Shown here: positions 10,977 to 25,900 of the stretch, piece by piece | Numbering within the stretch: the first letter of the stretch is position 1 | Layout of the letters: every line of letters begins with the position of its first letter | Assembly: GCA_028551475.1 (NCBI GenBank) | Contig: CM052356.1 | Coordinates: 28,671,884 to 28,735,883, forward strand | Reading direction: 5' to 3' | Source of the DNA: Casuarina equisetifolia | Taxonomy: Eukaryota; Streptophyta; Magnoliopsida; Fagales; Casuarinaceae | DNA: 64,000 nucleotides | Notes under the pieces: generated by a model | Told to the model about the DNA's origin: nothing | Seen by the model: the letters and a program-made list of their open reading frames with translations, nothing else | Database searches by the model: none | Translations under genes and position numbers: made by a program

Positions 10977-13900
10977 ATGGAAGAAGGTGAAGCCTCCGGG
11001 GTAACCGGTGGTCCGACCGCTGATCAATGGAGGTTTCGGACGGTTATCTCCACGCCACTTGCAGAACCGACCTTGGATGGCTCGGCGGTTGATGAGAATG
11101 GAGCGGAACAGGGCTCCGGAACTCAGATGATTGAAAAGGACCCCAGAAAGATCGCCAGAAAGTACGTCCGTCAAACTGTCTACTTCGTTTCTGATGTGGG
11201 TTGCGCTGTAATTTGCAAGAAAGTTCATATTTTGAACTGAAGCTTTGGTTTTCTTAAATATTGTGTGCACGATAGGTCTTTGCTGTTCCGTTGCTCGGTA
11301 AGTTGAGGAGATTAAACGCGAAAAACAAGAGTAGTTTGTGCCATTTTTATGGCTTAGTTTCGGAGACCTAAAGTGCTTGACTAAAGTCTGGTTCAGTTAA
11401 CTTCTTCAGTTTTTAGTTTTCCGGAGTCTCATTGAAGCATACATTCCTTCCCTCTCCTTTCTCGCATTCTCTGTTAGAAACGAATAAACTGGGTTTTTAT
11501 GTGGACAATGATGTATTTATAGTTTCAACAGATATGTAAGTACAGGTGAAGCAAGCCAATTATGATATCCTCTGCCGGCTTAAATTTTATCTCGAAATTT
11601 AATTTCCCTTACATCTTGACGCGTTTTCCCTGTAGGAGTTAACATGGGGTTTGTTCTTTGATACATATCTTTTATGAAGGTACCAGTTGGACCTATGCAA
11701 GAAAGCTTTGGAGGAGAATATAGTTGTCTATCTGGGAACAGGTTGCGGGAAGACCCACATTGCTGTGCTGCTTATCTACGAAATGGGTCATTTGTTAAGG
11801 AAGCCCCAGAAAGACATATGTGTCTTTCTTGCTCCTACCGTGGCTCTAGTTCAGCAGGTGAGCTGCTAGTTATTATTTTTGTCTCTAATCGTTGTTCAGT
11901 TTTAGCAAATTCTTGTTTGGGAACATTTTTGGACTCCAAAGGATGTGTTAATGCACAACAGTGGAGTGGTGCTCTGCTCCATGCTTTGGCTGTGGTCGTT
12001 TTCATAGAGGCCGAGAGAAGGGTTGGGCTATGGATATTTAGTGACCGTGTATGCAATTTCTCGTCGTGAACCTGGAGTTCAAGGAAGGACTCCACTCATG
12101 CTACCTGCTTCATGTTCACCTCGGAAAGTGAGCTTGGAATTTGATAATTAGAAAAATGATTACCCCATGTTTTGTTGGTTTGAGTTTGATAATTATCTGC
12201 GTATTGTTTGCAGCGTTTCTGTTGGTAGTCTGTTCTATTCTTGTAATTTTCGTTGTGCAGAACTTTATATCCAAGGTTGCTATTATTTATTGATTTATTC
12301 AGTTGTTATTCAAGGTGCAATCAAGTTGATTCTAGTTACTTTTTTGATTTGCTAGTTGTATTTTTTTAACTTATTTTGTAGTTATAGCATTATCCTAAAC
12401 GGCTATCTATACCTTTGTGTTGTCATTTGGCTTTTAATGAATCTTCTTTTTCTGTCTTAGCAAGCCAGGGTTATAGAAAAATCAATTGATTTCAAGGTTG
12501 GGGTCTATTATGGGAACTCTAAGCGCTTGAAAAGACACGAAGACTGGGTAAAAGAGACTGAACAATATGAGGTAGTTAAACTGATAAACAGTGCTAACTG
12601 TAAGAGCTATTTCCATTTTGTATACTTGTTTATTTACCTTTCTGATAAATGTGAAGTAGCTATGGTATGTATCTGAAAATCCAGGTATCATTATTCTTTC
12701 ATAGTTCAAACTGTCATTTAACTGATAAATGTGTTCATCTTGCTATGAATCTTTTAAAATTTTTATTTATAGTTCTACACTTTCTTTTAGCATGTAAAGC
12801 TTCTATTGCTGTTTATTTTTCTTTTACCCCTTGAAAAAAATTATATCTCTTTCTGTCAATGGCAAACAAAAAGGAAATGAATTCAATTCAATGAGCTATT
12901 TTGAATGATCTATATTGGTAAATTGAAGAGGGTGCCTAGCTACACAGTACAATTCCTTTGCATATAAAAAAAATTACTAAATAATACCAACTAAAAAAGA
13001 AACTGACTGGTGGACAGGATAGACTGGCCTCCTCGATGATGACAGTTACCCACGTAACTAATAGGAAGAGCAGTATTTATTGACCGCAGACAAACTTTGA
13101 TCAACTGGAAAACCTTTGCCATATTATTATCACTCCTCTCATTGCTGCTTCACCATCCTTGAAATGTTTCTGCTAATGCTGTTTGTTTTATGCAGATTCT
13201 AGTTATGACGCCTCAAATGCTTCTGCACAACTTATGTCACTGCTTTCTCAAGATAGAGTCCATTGCACTCCTGATATTTGATGAGTGTCATCATGCTCAA
13301 GTCCAAAGCAGCCATCCTTATGCAGAAATCATGAAAGTAAAGTCACTTTTTCTTACACTTGCTACTAACATGCCTCACTTTTTCCTAAATTTTTCATTCC
13401 TATCAGTGGTTTTACAAATATTTTCTTCATCATTTTGTAGCTCTTCTACAAACCTGATCTTGGAAAAGTTCCCCGTGTATTTGGCATGACTGCCTCTCCA
13501 GTAGTAGGAAAAGGTAATGTAACCTTATGTTCTTGTTTTTGAGCTCGAACCTTGATGACAAATCTGAACTACCAGTTCTTTAGTAATTTCCATTTAGAAT
13601 TTATGTGGCATATCACTGATTTGTGGAAGTTTTACTTGGAATACTGTAAATAAAATGAGCTGCGGTGCAGTGTCTAGTATGGATACTGTCTAGCGTACTT
13701 GCGTGCTATTGGGTTGTGTGTTATTTAATTATATTTGAGAATAGTCTTGCTGATACTCTCCTTTTGGATGATGATGTATGCGTTTTGTAAGATTTCTTGA
13801 ACTTGTAATATTTGTTGTTACAAAATATACTTTCGTAAGTTGGATTTAGGTCTTAATATCTGCTAATTATAACATCACAGAACTAATATTGAAAAATAAT

Positions 13901-16900
13901 AGCACAGTTCAGTAAGATGATTGTCCATCTTATTCTAATTCAAAGTTTTTGAATGTTCAAGTGCGTTTTTGATGAGCATTTGGCTGAATATTTGGTGACT
14001 GCATATGAAAATAGTCAATTGCCAATTTAGGTCCAATATATGATTTAGACTAGTGGATGAAGTCTAGAGTAGACTTTTCCAGAAATCTGGATCATTTCTG
14101 CTTTAACAGGGATTTGAAGACTGGTGGGCAGTTGGTGGGTCCACTTGTTGTTAAGGCCATTTTCATCTTCAGTCAAAATGAGAAGTTAGGAAACAAAAAA
14201 GACATTTGGCCTAGTAAAATGTTGTTCAGAATTATTGATGAGAGGTTCAGCCTGGCATGTCTATTGAGCAAGGCACTTCATAATCCTGATTCCTTTATGA
14301 CAGGGCCTATATTAAGGATCCTTGCTTGCTGACTAGTGATAGTTCTTAACGTGCTGTTCTAGTCATGTAGTCCATATCTAGGATATTAATAACTAATGTT
14401 GCGTTTCATCACACCTCAATTCTCATATATTTGTTACTGTTTTCAGGTACTTCTGATCGAGTAAATTTACCAAAAGCGATCAACAGTCTTGAAAATTTAC
14501 TCAATGCCAAGGTGGGATGTTGAAACTATTAATTTGACCTGTAATATAGCTGGATGCAGTGCTTCATTTTCAGTCTCCAGTTACTCGTGGTCTAAAATAA
14601 CATTGTTAACTAGATTACTTAGGGTGATTTATAAACTTCATAAGGCGAGCTTGGGACCCCAAGATGGTCCAATTTCCTTACGAAGAGTTGTTATGAAATT
14701 GGCCTTATTTCATTAAAATACAGTACCGTTACTATGGTCCTAACCAGAGTGGGACGTGCTGACCTTTACTAAGAGCTCTTTTGTGTCCCGTACAAGGATT
14801 CTAGTTTGTTTACGCTATTCTGTCCTTAGCTTACTGGGCTGTTTACATATATCAGACTATCCAGCTTTGCAAAGGCTTACGAAATCCTAATTATGATGAT
14901 CTTGAAGAAGCCATGGCCTATTTTTGTTTTGCTGAACTCACTGGGAGGTCACAAGGCTGTTCTTTTTTACGTTCATTTTTGACCCTAAGAATTATAAACT
15001 CTGAAGAAGCCATAGCCTATTTTCATATTACTGAACTCGATGAGAATTCACAAGGCCTATCTTAGTCACGTTTATTTTTGACCCTATGGTGATTCTTGAC
15101 ATGCACTCATGACCTAAAGTTTCTCAGCATTGTTTGTGGCTGGGTCTATGATTTGCATCTTTAAGATACAACTGGCATTTGGATCAGATGATACAAATCT
15201 GTTTGATCAGAGGATTCACTTCATTTTCCCCCCCTAATTTTGTAGGTTTATTCAGTTGAAAATGAGCAAGAATTGGATGATTTCGTGGCATCTCCTAAAG
15301 TTAGAGTGTTTAAATATGATTCCCCCTCAAAGGAATCATCTAGCTTCTATATGGTTTACTCTAGTAAACTTGAAGAGATTAAACGCCAGGTATATTGTTG
15401 TGACATACACTCTGTGGTAACTTAAATTCCTTAAACTAAATTCTACTTATTTCTATCTTGTTGTGGTAAGAGCAGTGCATGTCAACACTAAACGGAAAGA
15501 CAAATGATCATCAACGTCGACGGAGTTTAAAGAAACTGCTAATCAGAATGCATGATAACATATTATTCTGTTTGGAAAATCTTGGCGTTTTGGGAGCATT
15601 ACAAGTAAGTTCGTGTTAAATCTGATAATTATTATTGGCTCTTCAAATTATTTATACTTTATTTTTTCCCTATGATTTTGTGATGTTTTCCTTCTGAACT
15701 ACATGTGTTTCTTGGTTAAAATTTTTTCCAGTTGATTTTTTTAATTTTTTATATCATTTCTCTTGTTAGAAAATCCTGTAAGATTCCTTTCTGCTTATTT
15801 CATAGAATTATTATGCAGCTATATCTAGAAGAAACCCATTCAAATTTCTGCATCTTTTCTGGAAAAACAAAATTTGCACCTAGCTGAGTTCATAATTAAG
15901 AAATGATTGAGTAGTTGTGTATAAATTGAAGGTTTCCATAGAGCTTACTACCAAATGTAGGGAAGGGTTTCTTTCTTTCTTTGTGGTATCCATTGGAAAG
16001 GGGAAGGAGGAGAGGGTTGGGGGGTGGTGCTTATGATTGGGGTGCTTTTGGCTTTCCTTCAATTTTGATTTGAAACTTTTAAGATGTTATTTTTGCTATC
16101 CTATGTTGGCGTGTGTGAATGATTGGAAATGCATCTGACTTTGAGAGTGATGGAAGCATGGTTAATCTGGTCTTTTTCTACCAAAACGTGAATGTAAATT
16201 GTCCACACACAAATGATTTGAACTATAGTGTTTCAACATCCTATTGATTATTGAGAGTTCAATTTTCTAGTCTTTTTTGGGGGGATGGGGTTGTTGGGGG
16301 GGGGGGGGGGGGGGGGTAATGTGGGAATAAAATTGTAATAAAAATTTGAGCTTTGATTAGAGAAGCTACTGTATTGAAATCTTATTAAATACGGATGGAA
16401 TAGAAATAAAACTCACTCCAAGTTTGCATCTTGAAATGCTATCATGAAAAACTGTGGAGTTGATTAGATGACGATGGTGAAATACATCGCTTATTACAAG
16501 ATGCTTTTGTGGATGGCGTAGAAGTTCTGATGGTGAAGCTGGTAGGATAATGTTGCAGCATGTTGTTGACTTTGCAGGCTTTTTTGGTATGTTAAATGAT
16601 TTGTGTTTTTAATGCCCTTAAAAACTCTGTTCACTTGATATGATTCCATCATATGGGTTCTGGATTGCTGCATATTTAGGTATGCTTAAGCAAGGTCTTA
16701 GTTGGCTCTCTTGATCCACTTTTATTTGTTTTCTCCATATGGGTAAGGGAGAGGGGATAAATAGGGGAGGTAGAATGGGGATGCAGCAGTAGACTTTTTG
16801 GCTAATTTGGCTGTAATTGAAGGAGAGAGGTAGCATATAGTTATAAAGCACTCATCTTCTCTATACCACATGAGCCTTTGATCATTTGGCTGGATTGACA

Positions 16901-19900
16901 TAACATGACGATTGTGTCAAGTGTTCCCTTTCAATTGGATTAGCTTTTTGTTCTTTTTCTTGCATGGCTAAATCTTTAAGTGGTTTATTGAAGAATTTAT
17001 ATATTGTCTATAGGAACCCTTCAATTGTTTATCTAGGGTCAGTTGACTTCTTAAAATTGGTTGGCGAGCAAAAGTAGGCATAGTTCTTGATGTACCATTT
17101 TGACACATTTTTGTGCTATCTTAATTCTGGTTGCTTTCTTTTGTGTTTTTAAAATTTGAGGTTGTTGGGATTATTTCTGTCTAACTGTTTCCCCCTTTCC
17201 TCAGGCTAGCATCAGTCTTTTGAGTGGTGATCACTCTGAGCGGAATGAATTAATAGAGATGGAAGGAAATTTCAATGATGACTCTATTTGTGATACATAT
17301 CTAGATCTGGCTGCTAAAGTCTTTGCTCCCGATAGTAGGAAAGGTATTATAATGTGCTTTAGATGTTTTTGTTTAAAGCCCATAATGTCACCCTGCCATT
17401 TGTGTATATTGAATGATTATGGCTATATCACTTCCGTTGTGTGCTTTAATATCCCTTATAAATATTGTTTTGGGGGGAGGGGGGGAGAGAGCAAGGGTTT
17501 AAATCAACCACATTCCTTCTGCAGTTAATGATGGCTTATTTTGTTCTGTAGATGGGACTGCATTTGATTTGTCCTGTGTGGAGATCTTGAAGGAACCAGA
17601 TTTTTCAAGAAAGCTGTTGCGCCTTGTTGGCATTCTTTCATCCTTCAGGTTGGTATTGAAGTGGTTTTTGCTGCCTTTTATGGCATAAGTCTCACGATTA
17701 TCAGATTAAACTAGAAGTCATGCTATGACAATTTATTGAGAAGCAATTTTTTTCTTTTCTTTTTTGTTTGTCACCATTCACCAGTTGCTTCATTTTTTTT
17801 ATTTTTATGATTTTTTATTTGTAGGTTTCTGAAAAACTGAATCTTCCCGTTAGGTAGGGAAGGGCCTTACAAATTCTAGCAAGTTAACTCAACTCTATTA
17901 AGCTTCAATCCAGCTAAATTGTGCCAGTTCCATGGTTAATTTTTCATCTTGGTCTAGTCCCTTGTTCTGTTTCCTACTGTTATAACCTATTTGTGGTTGC
18001 CAAGATTAGGATAAGGCCCATTAGCTCTATGTTTCTACCCCTATATGGGTAAATACAATGTAGTGGAATGTGAACAATTCATCATGGGACAACTCATAGA
18101 GACAACTCGCCACCTTTTAAAATGGTGATATACATTATTAGTAGCATCCTTCTAATATCTTTTATCTTAATGTTTGTTGCATCCGTTTTCACTGCTGCTT
18201 CGTTATTTTAGGCTTTTTCTGCTTCTCATCCTTCAGTTTAGATGAAATTATCCTATGTCATTTGTGTGGTAATTGGTATTTGTTGCAAATTCAGAAACCA
18301 TACTTTTTTCCCCCCTTCTTTTATCTCTGTTGCTTTTCCCTCTTATTCATCAGTGTTCTTGTCTGGGCTATCCTCAATTTAGTAATGATATTATTTCTTT
18401 GCAGTCCTATAATGTGCCTTTTCAAATATGATTAACCCTAGTTGGGCCGGCTAGTGTGAAGTCATATCATCTTGAAATATATTGGTTCTCAATAACATTT
18501 TACTCTCTGCAAATACCAAAAAGGGAGTAAGTTTTTGGTGAACTTGCATAATTAGGGAACAGCCCATGGATATTTGATTATGACAAATTATGAGTGGCCA
18601 ACATAGACAGCTGTATGCAGAAGTCAATATCCATGTAACCTTGGACTGCCTGTCATTTGCACCCATGATTATTTTCAACTCCAAATGTACTCTTCTATAC
18701 TGGTCTTTTATTGCATTACATCATAGGCCCTTATTAGAGACAATTATTCGGATGAAATTTCAAGTCTTTCCCTTTTTGCAGGTCAGATAAAAGTATGAAA
18801 TGTATTATATTTGTAAATAGGGTAGTTACTGCAAGATTGTTGTCATACATACTACAGAATCTTCAGTTTCTAGCATATTGGAAGAGTGATTTTCTTGTGG
18901 GAGTCCACTCTGGACTCAAACGCATGTCACGGAAGACCATGACCAACATTCTTGAGAGATTCCGATCTGGAGAGGTAACCTCACTTCCAAGGTTTTAGCC
19001 AACATTTTATGGTGGCTCAAAATTCATCCAACTATATCTCATGTTCTTGCTTAGCATACTATAAGATGCATTATACAAAGATTGAGCTCGAGTTTGAGCT
19101 GTTTTTTGCTTAACATACTATAAGCTGCATTATACAGAGTTTGAGCTCGAATTTGAGCTCTTCAAAAAGAAATGTAGTGCATGGAAGGTGAGTGTGTTGG
19201 TTGCAGATTCTGTTCGATGGACACTTGATGGGTCAAATGCAAACGCAAGGTTGCTGATATCGAGATTTTTCTTATATGCTCTTTATTGTGCATTTATTAC
19301 TAGTGATTCCATACAAAAGGAATAGTATAACGTTCATGTAACTGCTGGTCATCATGAGAACAGCTTGTAAAATCTAGTAATTTTTTCTAAGTTATCGATT
19401 TCCAAACCAAGAACAGATCAGATTAAGTTGTTGAGGATTTTTACTAAGGAATCATTATCTAGTATGATTGATGCAATGGTTGTTTGTACAATTAAGTGTA
19501 ATGGATAATATAATATAAAGTAGCTTTAGGAGCTAGGGCACTGAAGTCCTTGTAGCAAATTCTTTATTTTTCTGGGATGGTTTTGGATTATTTCTTGAAT
19601 TGCTACTTTGCCACTACAGTGTAGGTATTAATCATTTTAAACTTTCTCTTAATTGTGGAACCTCTAAGTGTATACTGGTTGAAAACTATGTAATGCACTA
19701 TATAGCTTGGCACTTATGTGTACTTTTCTTATCTGATTGGTGTAATCTTGGACAAAAACTTTGATATTAACCTACAGAGACTGTTGCTGCTCTTTATTTT
19801 CTTTTGGTTATGGCTTTTACAGTTAAATCTATTGGTTGCAACTAAAGTTGGTGAAGAGGGACTTGACATTCAGACATGTGGCCTTGTGATACGCTTTGAT

Positions 19901-22900
19901 CTGCCAGAAACTGTTTCTAGCTTCATACAGTCGAGAGGTCGTGCACGAATGCCACAGTCTGAATATGTCTTTTTAGTGAACAGGTGTTTATCTAAATCGT
20001 GTGTTTTGATGCATGTCCATCCGTTTGCTTCTTTTGTTTCTTCAACATTGGGGTAACTACTGCTGATGTTGGTGTTTCAGTGGCAACCAGAAGGAGCTAG
20101 ATTTAATAGAAAATTTCCAAAAAGAGGAGGATAGAATGAACAAGGAAATTGCTCATCGAACATCAAACGAAACATTCATTGCCCCTGAAAAAAGAACTTA
20201 TAAAGTTGAGTCATCTGGTGCTTCAGTCAGTTGTGGATACAGCATCTCTCTACTCCATCAGTATTGTTCAAAACTCCCACATGATGAGTACGCCCTTGTC
20301 TAGTTATCACTGTTGTTTCACTCAAGAATCATTAGTTCAATCATCTAAAAGCTAGATGAAATTTGATCTTATAAATATTTAAGATGTATTGATCTCTTTG
20401 TTGCAGGTATTTTGACCCCAGCCCACGGTTCTTCTATTTTGATGACTTGGGGGGCACTGTATGCAACATAAAGTTGCCTTCCAATGCTCCAATAAATCGA
20501 ATTGTTGGTACATCACAATCTTCAATGGAAGCCGCTAAAGAAGAAGCTTGTCTGGAAGCAATTGAAACGTTGCATAAAATGGGTGCCTTGAATGACTATC
20601 TCTTGCCTGCGCAAGATGAGACGATTGTGGATGGATTGGGGCTCGATTCTTCTGACTGGAAAAAAACAGGTTGCTGTGAAGTTTGAGCTTTTGAGCGAAA
20701 AGAATTCTTATTCTAAAAGTTTCTTTTTTTTCCTTTGTTGTTATGTCATATCAAATAGCTTTGTTTATGTTGTCAGATGAAAGTCTAAGATACGAACTAC
20801 ATGAGATGCTTGTACCTGCTGCATTAAGAAAAGCTTGGAATAACTTGGAAAACCCAGTCCATCTTAACTCTTACTATATAGAGTTTATTCCTGATCCTGA
20901 GGATAGGGTCTATAAGCAATTTGGGCTTTTTGTGAGAGCTCCTCTTCCGGTAGACGCTGAGAGGTTGGAACTTGATCTTCATCTGGCTCGTGGCAGATCC
21001 GTGATGACAAAGCTTGTTCCATTGGGAGTTGCAGAATTTAATAGAGATCAGGTAACGTGTGTTTTCTGGGGCAAGGTTTGTAATGTGTGATTTATTTTCT
21101 AACGGTCCTTGACTCATTCTTACAGATTATGTTGGCACAGAATTTTCAAGAAATGTACCTCAAGGTCATCCTTGACCGATTAGAATTTATTCCTGACTCT
21201 GTTTCCTTGGGCTGTAAATTAAGTTCGTCAACATTCTACCTGTTGCTTCCAGTAATTTTCCATGATAGTAAAAGTTCAATGACTGTAGACTGGAACATTG
21301 TACATAAGTGTTTATCATCCCCGGTTTTCCTGACTTTAGAAGAAGAGTTCATCGATGAAGACTATCCTTCAGATGCTTACTTGCAACTTGCCAATGGTTA
21401 CAGAAGTATTAGTGATGTAGAGAATAGTTTAGTTTATGCCCCACACAAAAAGGAATTTTTCTTTATTACAGAGATTGTTCGTGGAAAGAACGGGCACAGC
21501 CCTTATAAAGAATCAGAAGCTTCAAGCTATGTGGAGCACTTAGAGACGTATGCCGCTAGACTTCTTGACACTTTCCTAAGTATTTATGCTTTGATTTCAT
21601 TTTAGATTCCTCTTGAACGCAGTTTATTTTATGTTATGCTTACTTATTCTTACTCATGTGAAATTTGTTTGAATTCAAAGAGGTTATAATGAAAATGTAA
21701 AAGAGCTTCCACGTTCATCTTACAAAATATTCTACAACTTATGTTGGTTTTATGTCTTACTTATTTAATATGGTATTTGTTTCCTTGAATGTTGGAATCT
21801 CAGATTTGGCATTCAACTTAGATATCCTGGACAACCTCTTCTACATGCAAAACCCCTTTTTCGCTTGCACAACTTGCTACGCAACCGCAAACCAGAGGAT
21901 TCAGGTAAGCACTTTTTATTTTTTATATGTTTTGGTCGTAGTTCTCTCATTGTTAAGCGAATAGTATGTGTTCAAATTATGGTAGTTTGAATGTTTAATA
22001 TCTCAGTCATACTTACTACAAAAGGGTTATTTCAATTGGTTCTTTTGCCATATGGTTTGTCATATGCACACAAACAATTCGGTGCCTAAATTGGCTTGTG
22101 CTGCAGGAAATGTGTTGCTCACGGACAACCGTACTGAAAGCAAACAGAATCCCAAATCTTCTTTGTGACTAACATATTAATTTTTTAAAATCAGTTAGTT
22201 AAACATGCGGCCAAGGGGTTTGTTGTAGACTGGTCCAGTGGCAGGGGATATTTAGAATGGAAAAGTGGGATTTGAAGCTAAAGTGGGGTTAATTTAATAA
22301 TTTATTTATTTATTTTTAATAAACACATGTACACATAGGGGAGAGGGGGAGGGGGTGTCGAACCCCTGACCTGATGGAGTCGCAGGCCAAGGGCTCCTTA
22401 TCACTAAGCCAAGGGGACACCCCCCATGATCTATTTATTGGGCTTTCTTAAACTAGCAAATAGTAATCTCGGAAAGTAAGCAGAGAGACAGAAAGAGGAA
22501 GTAAAAGAAGAAGAACAAAAATTATGCAGATATCAAATGTAAGATAAGAATCTAGGCCCTCTGACATTTAAAACAGAGATACTTGTGTATTTTGAATTAT
22601 CTTCCCATGCCTCAAAAAAAGAAAAAAAAAGAAGAAAAAAGAAGAAAAAAGAAGATGAGAACTTGTGTGGGCCAGCAACCTTAGTAACCGCTGAATTCTA
22701 GACTTGTAATAGGGTATCATTTATCAAATCCCGAGTATAAGAACTTTGAATTATAAAAACTATGATTTTGTGATGCTGTGGCATTGTGAATGATACTTGT
22801 TACGATAAGTTGATTCTTTAATTTAAGTTGAGCAGCATAGAATAGGAGGGTTAGACACCAAAGTCATTTGAAAATTGAAGTGAAACATGTTATCTTTAGG

Positions 22901-25900
22901 GTGCCACTTAAATAATTTCAAGTTAGAAGAAATTGGTTTTTTGTATTTTTTTAGGAAGAGGGAGTATTGTTTTTAGATAGTGGGGGTTCGCAACCGCCTA
23001 CCTTAACCTAATCTTTTCTGAAATGGAGTATAACACTTGTTGCATGATGGAACAAAGTTGGAGCAGCCGTACGTATATGAAAAATGAGCTGGTAGATTGG
23101 AAAAAGTTTGAAACTGAACATGATATTGGTACACAATGTATTATGAGCACTTAGAGATGCTTAACTGTAGTTATCTTCTTTTACACAGAAGTATTATTGA
23201 TCAGTTAATAAATGTTATATACTTCAGAAACTATGATTACAAGAATATGCTTCGAGTGTGTTTTGGGTTCATCTCAGTGTCACCTATAACTCTTTCAAAT
23301 TACTTCTCATAAGCTTTACTTGTCTAAAGCAGAATCACATGAACTGGAGGAGTACTTTATTGATTTGCCTCCGGAGCTGTGTCAGTTGAAGATCATAGGC
23401 TTCTCAAAAGATGTTGGGAGTTCAATATCTTTGTTACCATCAATAATGCATCGTCTGGAAAACTTGCTTGTTGCAATTGAACTGAAGGACAAATTATCAT
23501 CCGCGTTTCATGAAGGAGCTGAAGTTAGTTGCAATAGAGTAAGGCATTTCTGTATGTGGTATTAACTTGGGCTTGGGCTTTGACAAGCTATAGTCGTTAA
23601 ACTTAATTGTGCACAACCTTAATTGTCAGATGATCTCTTTGTAATTGTCAATATCTTTTGTGGAAATTGACTTCTACTAATGATTTGGAATTGTTTTATT
23701 AGGTTCTAGAAGCAGTTACCACTGAAAAGTGCCAGGAGCGCTTTTCCCTTGAAAGGCTTGAAATACTTGGTGATGCTTTTCTCAAATTTGCAGTTGGACG
23801 GCACCTTTTTCTTTTGCATGATACTCTTGATGAGGGAGAACTTACAAGGAAACGTTCTGATGTTGTAAACAATTCCAATTTGTATAAGTTAGCAATTAGG
23901 AGCAAGTTACAGGTAAGTGGGAATTTTAGAACGCTGCTTTCTTCTTCTTCTTCCTTTCCAACCCCCAACACCCACCCCCCACCCCCGCCCAACACACTTC
24001 CTAATTAGGAATCTATGTCATACTTTTTTTTTTTGGTAAGCATTATTATTTTTTGGTTTCATTATTTTGTAATTGTCATGTTCGATATGGTCTATTCAAC
24101 CTCCACCTGCTGTAGTCCCAATACTAAAAGTTTTTTTATTTCTCGACTTATTTGTCTTTTGGGTTTTGATTTGGTTAACACGTGAAAAACCAACCAGTCA
24201 TTCTAGTGTTGAAGGGCAAAATAGTTGTTTGTCTACGACATGTATTGATTGTGTTTGATTGTGATAGAAATGTAAGTCGGCCACACAGAAGTAACAGAAA
24301 CCTAGTAAATGATGTTTGACATGCCACTTGTTTCCTTTCATCACAAGTAAATGTTGGCTTGTCTTTCTCTGTCTTCTTGCTTACACCAACTTGCCTGATA
24401 TTTGAGATAATTTATTGTTTATATTGTTCCCACTAACCAATGCTTCTTGTCTGCTTCGCTGCATGGAAAACTTTTAGTTAGTAAAATTTGTACCTTCTAG
24501 ATCACTGATTTGTTCTTTTAATGGGTTTTATTATGCGAGTGCATAAGTATTGATTCTCTTATTTCAGGTATACATACGTGATCTTCCACTTGATCCCTGC
24601 CATTTCTTTGCTTTGGGCCACCCCTGCCCAGTAATTTGTGACAAGGAAAGAGAGGGAACTATTCACTCACGTTCAAGTGTAGAACACGCAACTTCTGGTG
24701 GAACCAGATGCAGTAAAGGGCACCACTGGTTGCATAAGAAAACAATTGCGGATGTGGTTGAAGCTCTTGTGGGAGCATTCCTAGTTGATAGTGGCTTCAA
24801 AGCTGCAACTGCCTTTCTTCGATGGATTGGCATACATGTGGACTTTGAAGACTCACAAGTTGTTAATGCTTGCAAATCAAGCACTCGCTACCTCACTCTT
24901 GCCACTGGTCTGAACATTGCTGCCCTTGAAAACTCACTAGGGTATAACTTTTTCCATAAAGGTCTGCTAATACAGGCATTTGTGCATCCCTCTTACAACA
25001 AGACTGGAGGAGGCTGCTATCAGGTATGCAGTGTCTCTTTTGACAATGATTCCTGTCTGCTTATTTGGCAGATTAGCCATACAATTTGGTGATTTGTTGT
25101 AAGACTTGAATTACAGCAATTTTTCCTTTTGACCAGAGATTGGAGTTTCTTGGAGATGCTGTCTTGGATTACTTGATCACATCATATCTTTTTTCGGTTT
25201 ATCCTAAGTTGAAGCCTGGTCAACTGACAGATCTGAGATCGGCATTTGTGAATAATAAGGCATTTGCCAATGTTGCAGTAGACCGATCATTCCACCAAAA
25301 TCTTATATGTGATTCCAGTAGCCTGACTGAAGCCATTAGAACTTATGTGGACTCCATTAAATCACTTCCCCCAGAACGTGATCTTATTGATGGGCCAAAA
25401 TGTCCAAAGGTAGAAATTGTAATATTTTGTTCTCTTTTGTTGTGGTTAGTTCTATGACTTCCTGCCTCTCATTATGTTTCCTTTTAAGGGAATTTCGGCA
25501 AAGGAAGAAAAAAAAAAAGTAATGCAGTGGGGTTGGTTCCAATTTGTTACGGAGGTTTTACTCAGAAGTTCTTGAAAACAAGTCTTCTTCCTAAGATATT
25601 GATGTTAATGCAATTGTTAGATTAAAAAAATTGTGAGAATATAAACATACTTTTTGTAGATCAAGGTAAAAAATCTTGTGTAGTTTCTAATGGTTTCACT
25701 GTTATTGTCTCAGGCTTTGGGTGACTTGGTAGAGTCTTCTGTGGGAGCAATTCTTCTTGATTCAGGGTTTAATCTGGACCTTGTATGGGTGATAGCACTT
25801 TCCTTCCTGGATCCAATCATGAAGTTCTCCAGTCTGCAACTTAGTCCCATTCGGGAACTTCAAGAACTTTGCCAAGCTTATAGTCTGGATATAGAGCCTT

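Noticed and set aside
10781-10990. Open frame running into the DCL4 start
   Set aside because: Likely DCL4 leader; the conserved DCL4 frame begins at 10977 in a different frame and the peptide has no similarity.
14057-14332. Open frame of 91 aa in DCL4 intron 5
   Set aside because: Entirely intronic between two junctions that join in frame; no domain.
22350-22425. Possible tRNA gene in DCL4 intron 17
   Set aside because: A- and B-box-like motifs are present but no proper cloverleaf or anticodon arm can be drawn, and an AT tail follows; a SINE-like element fits better.
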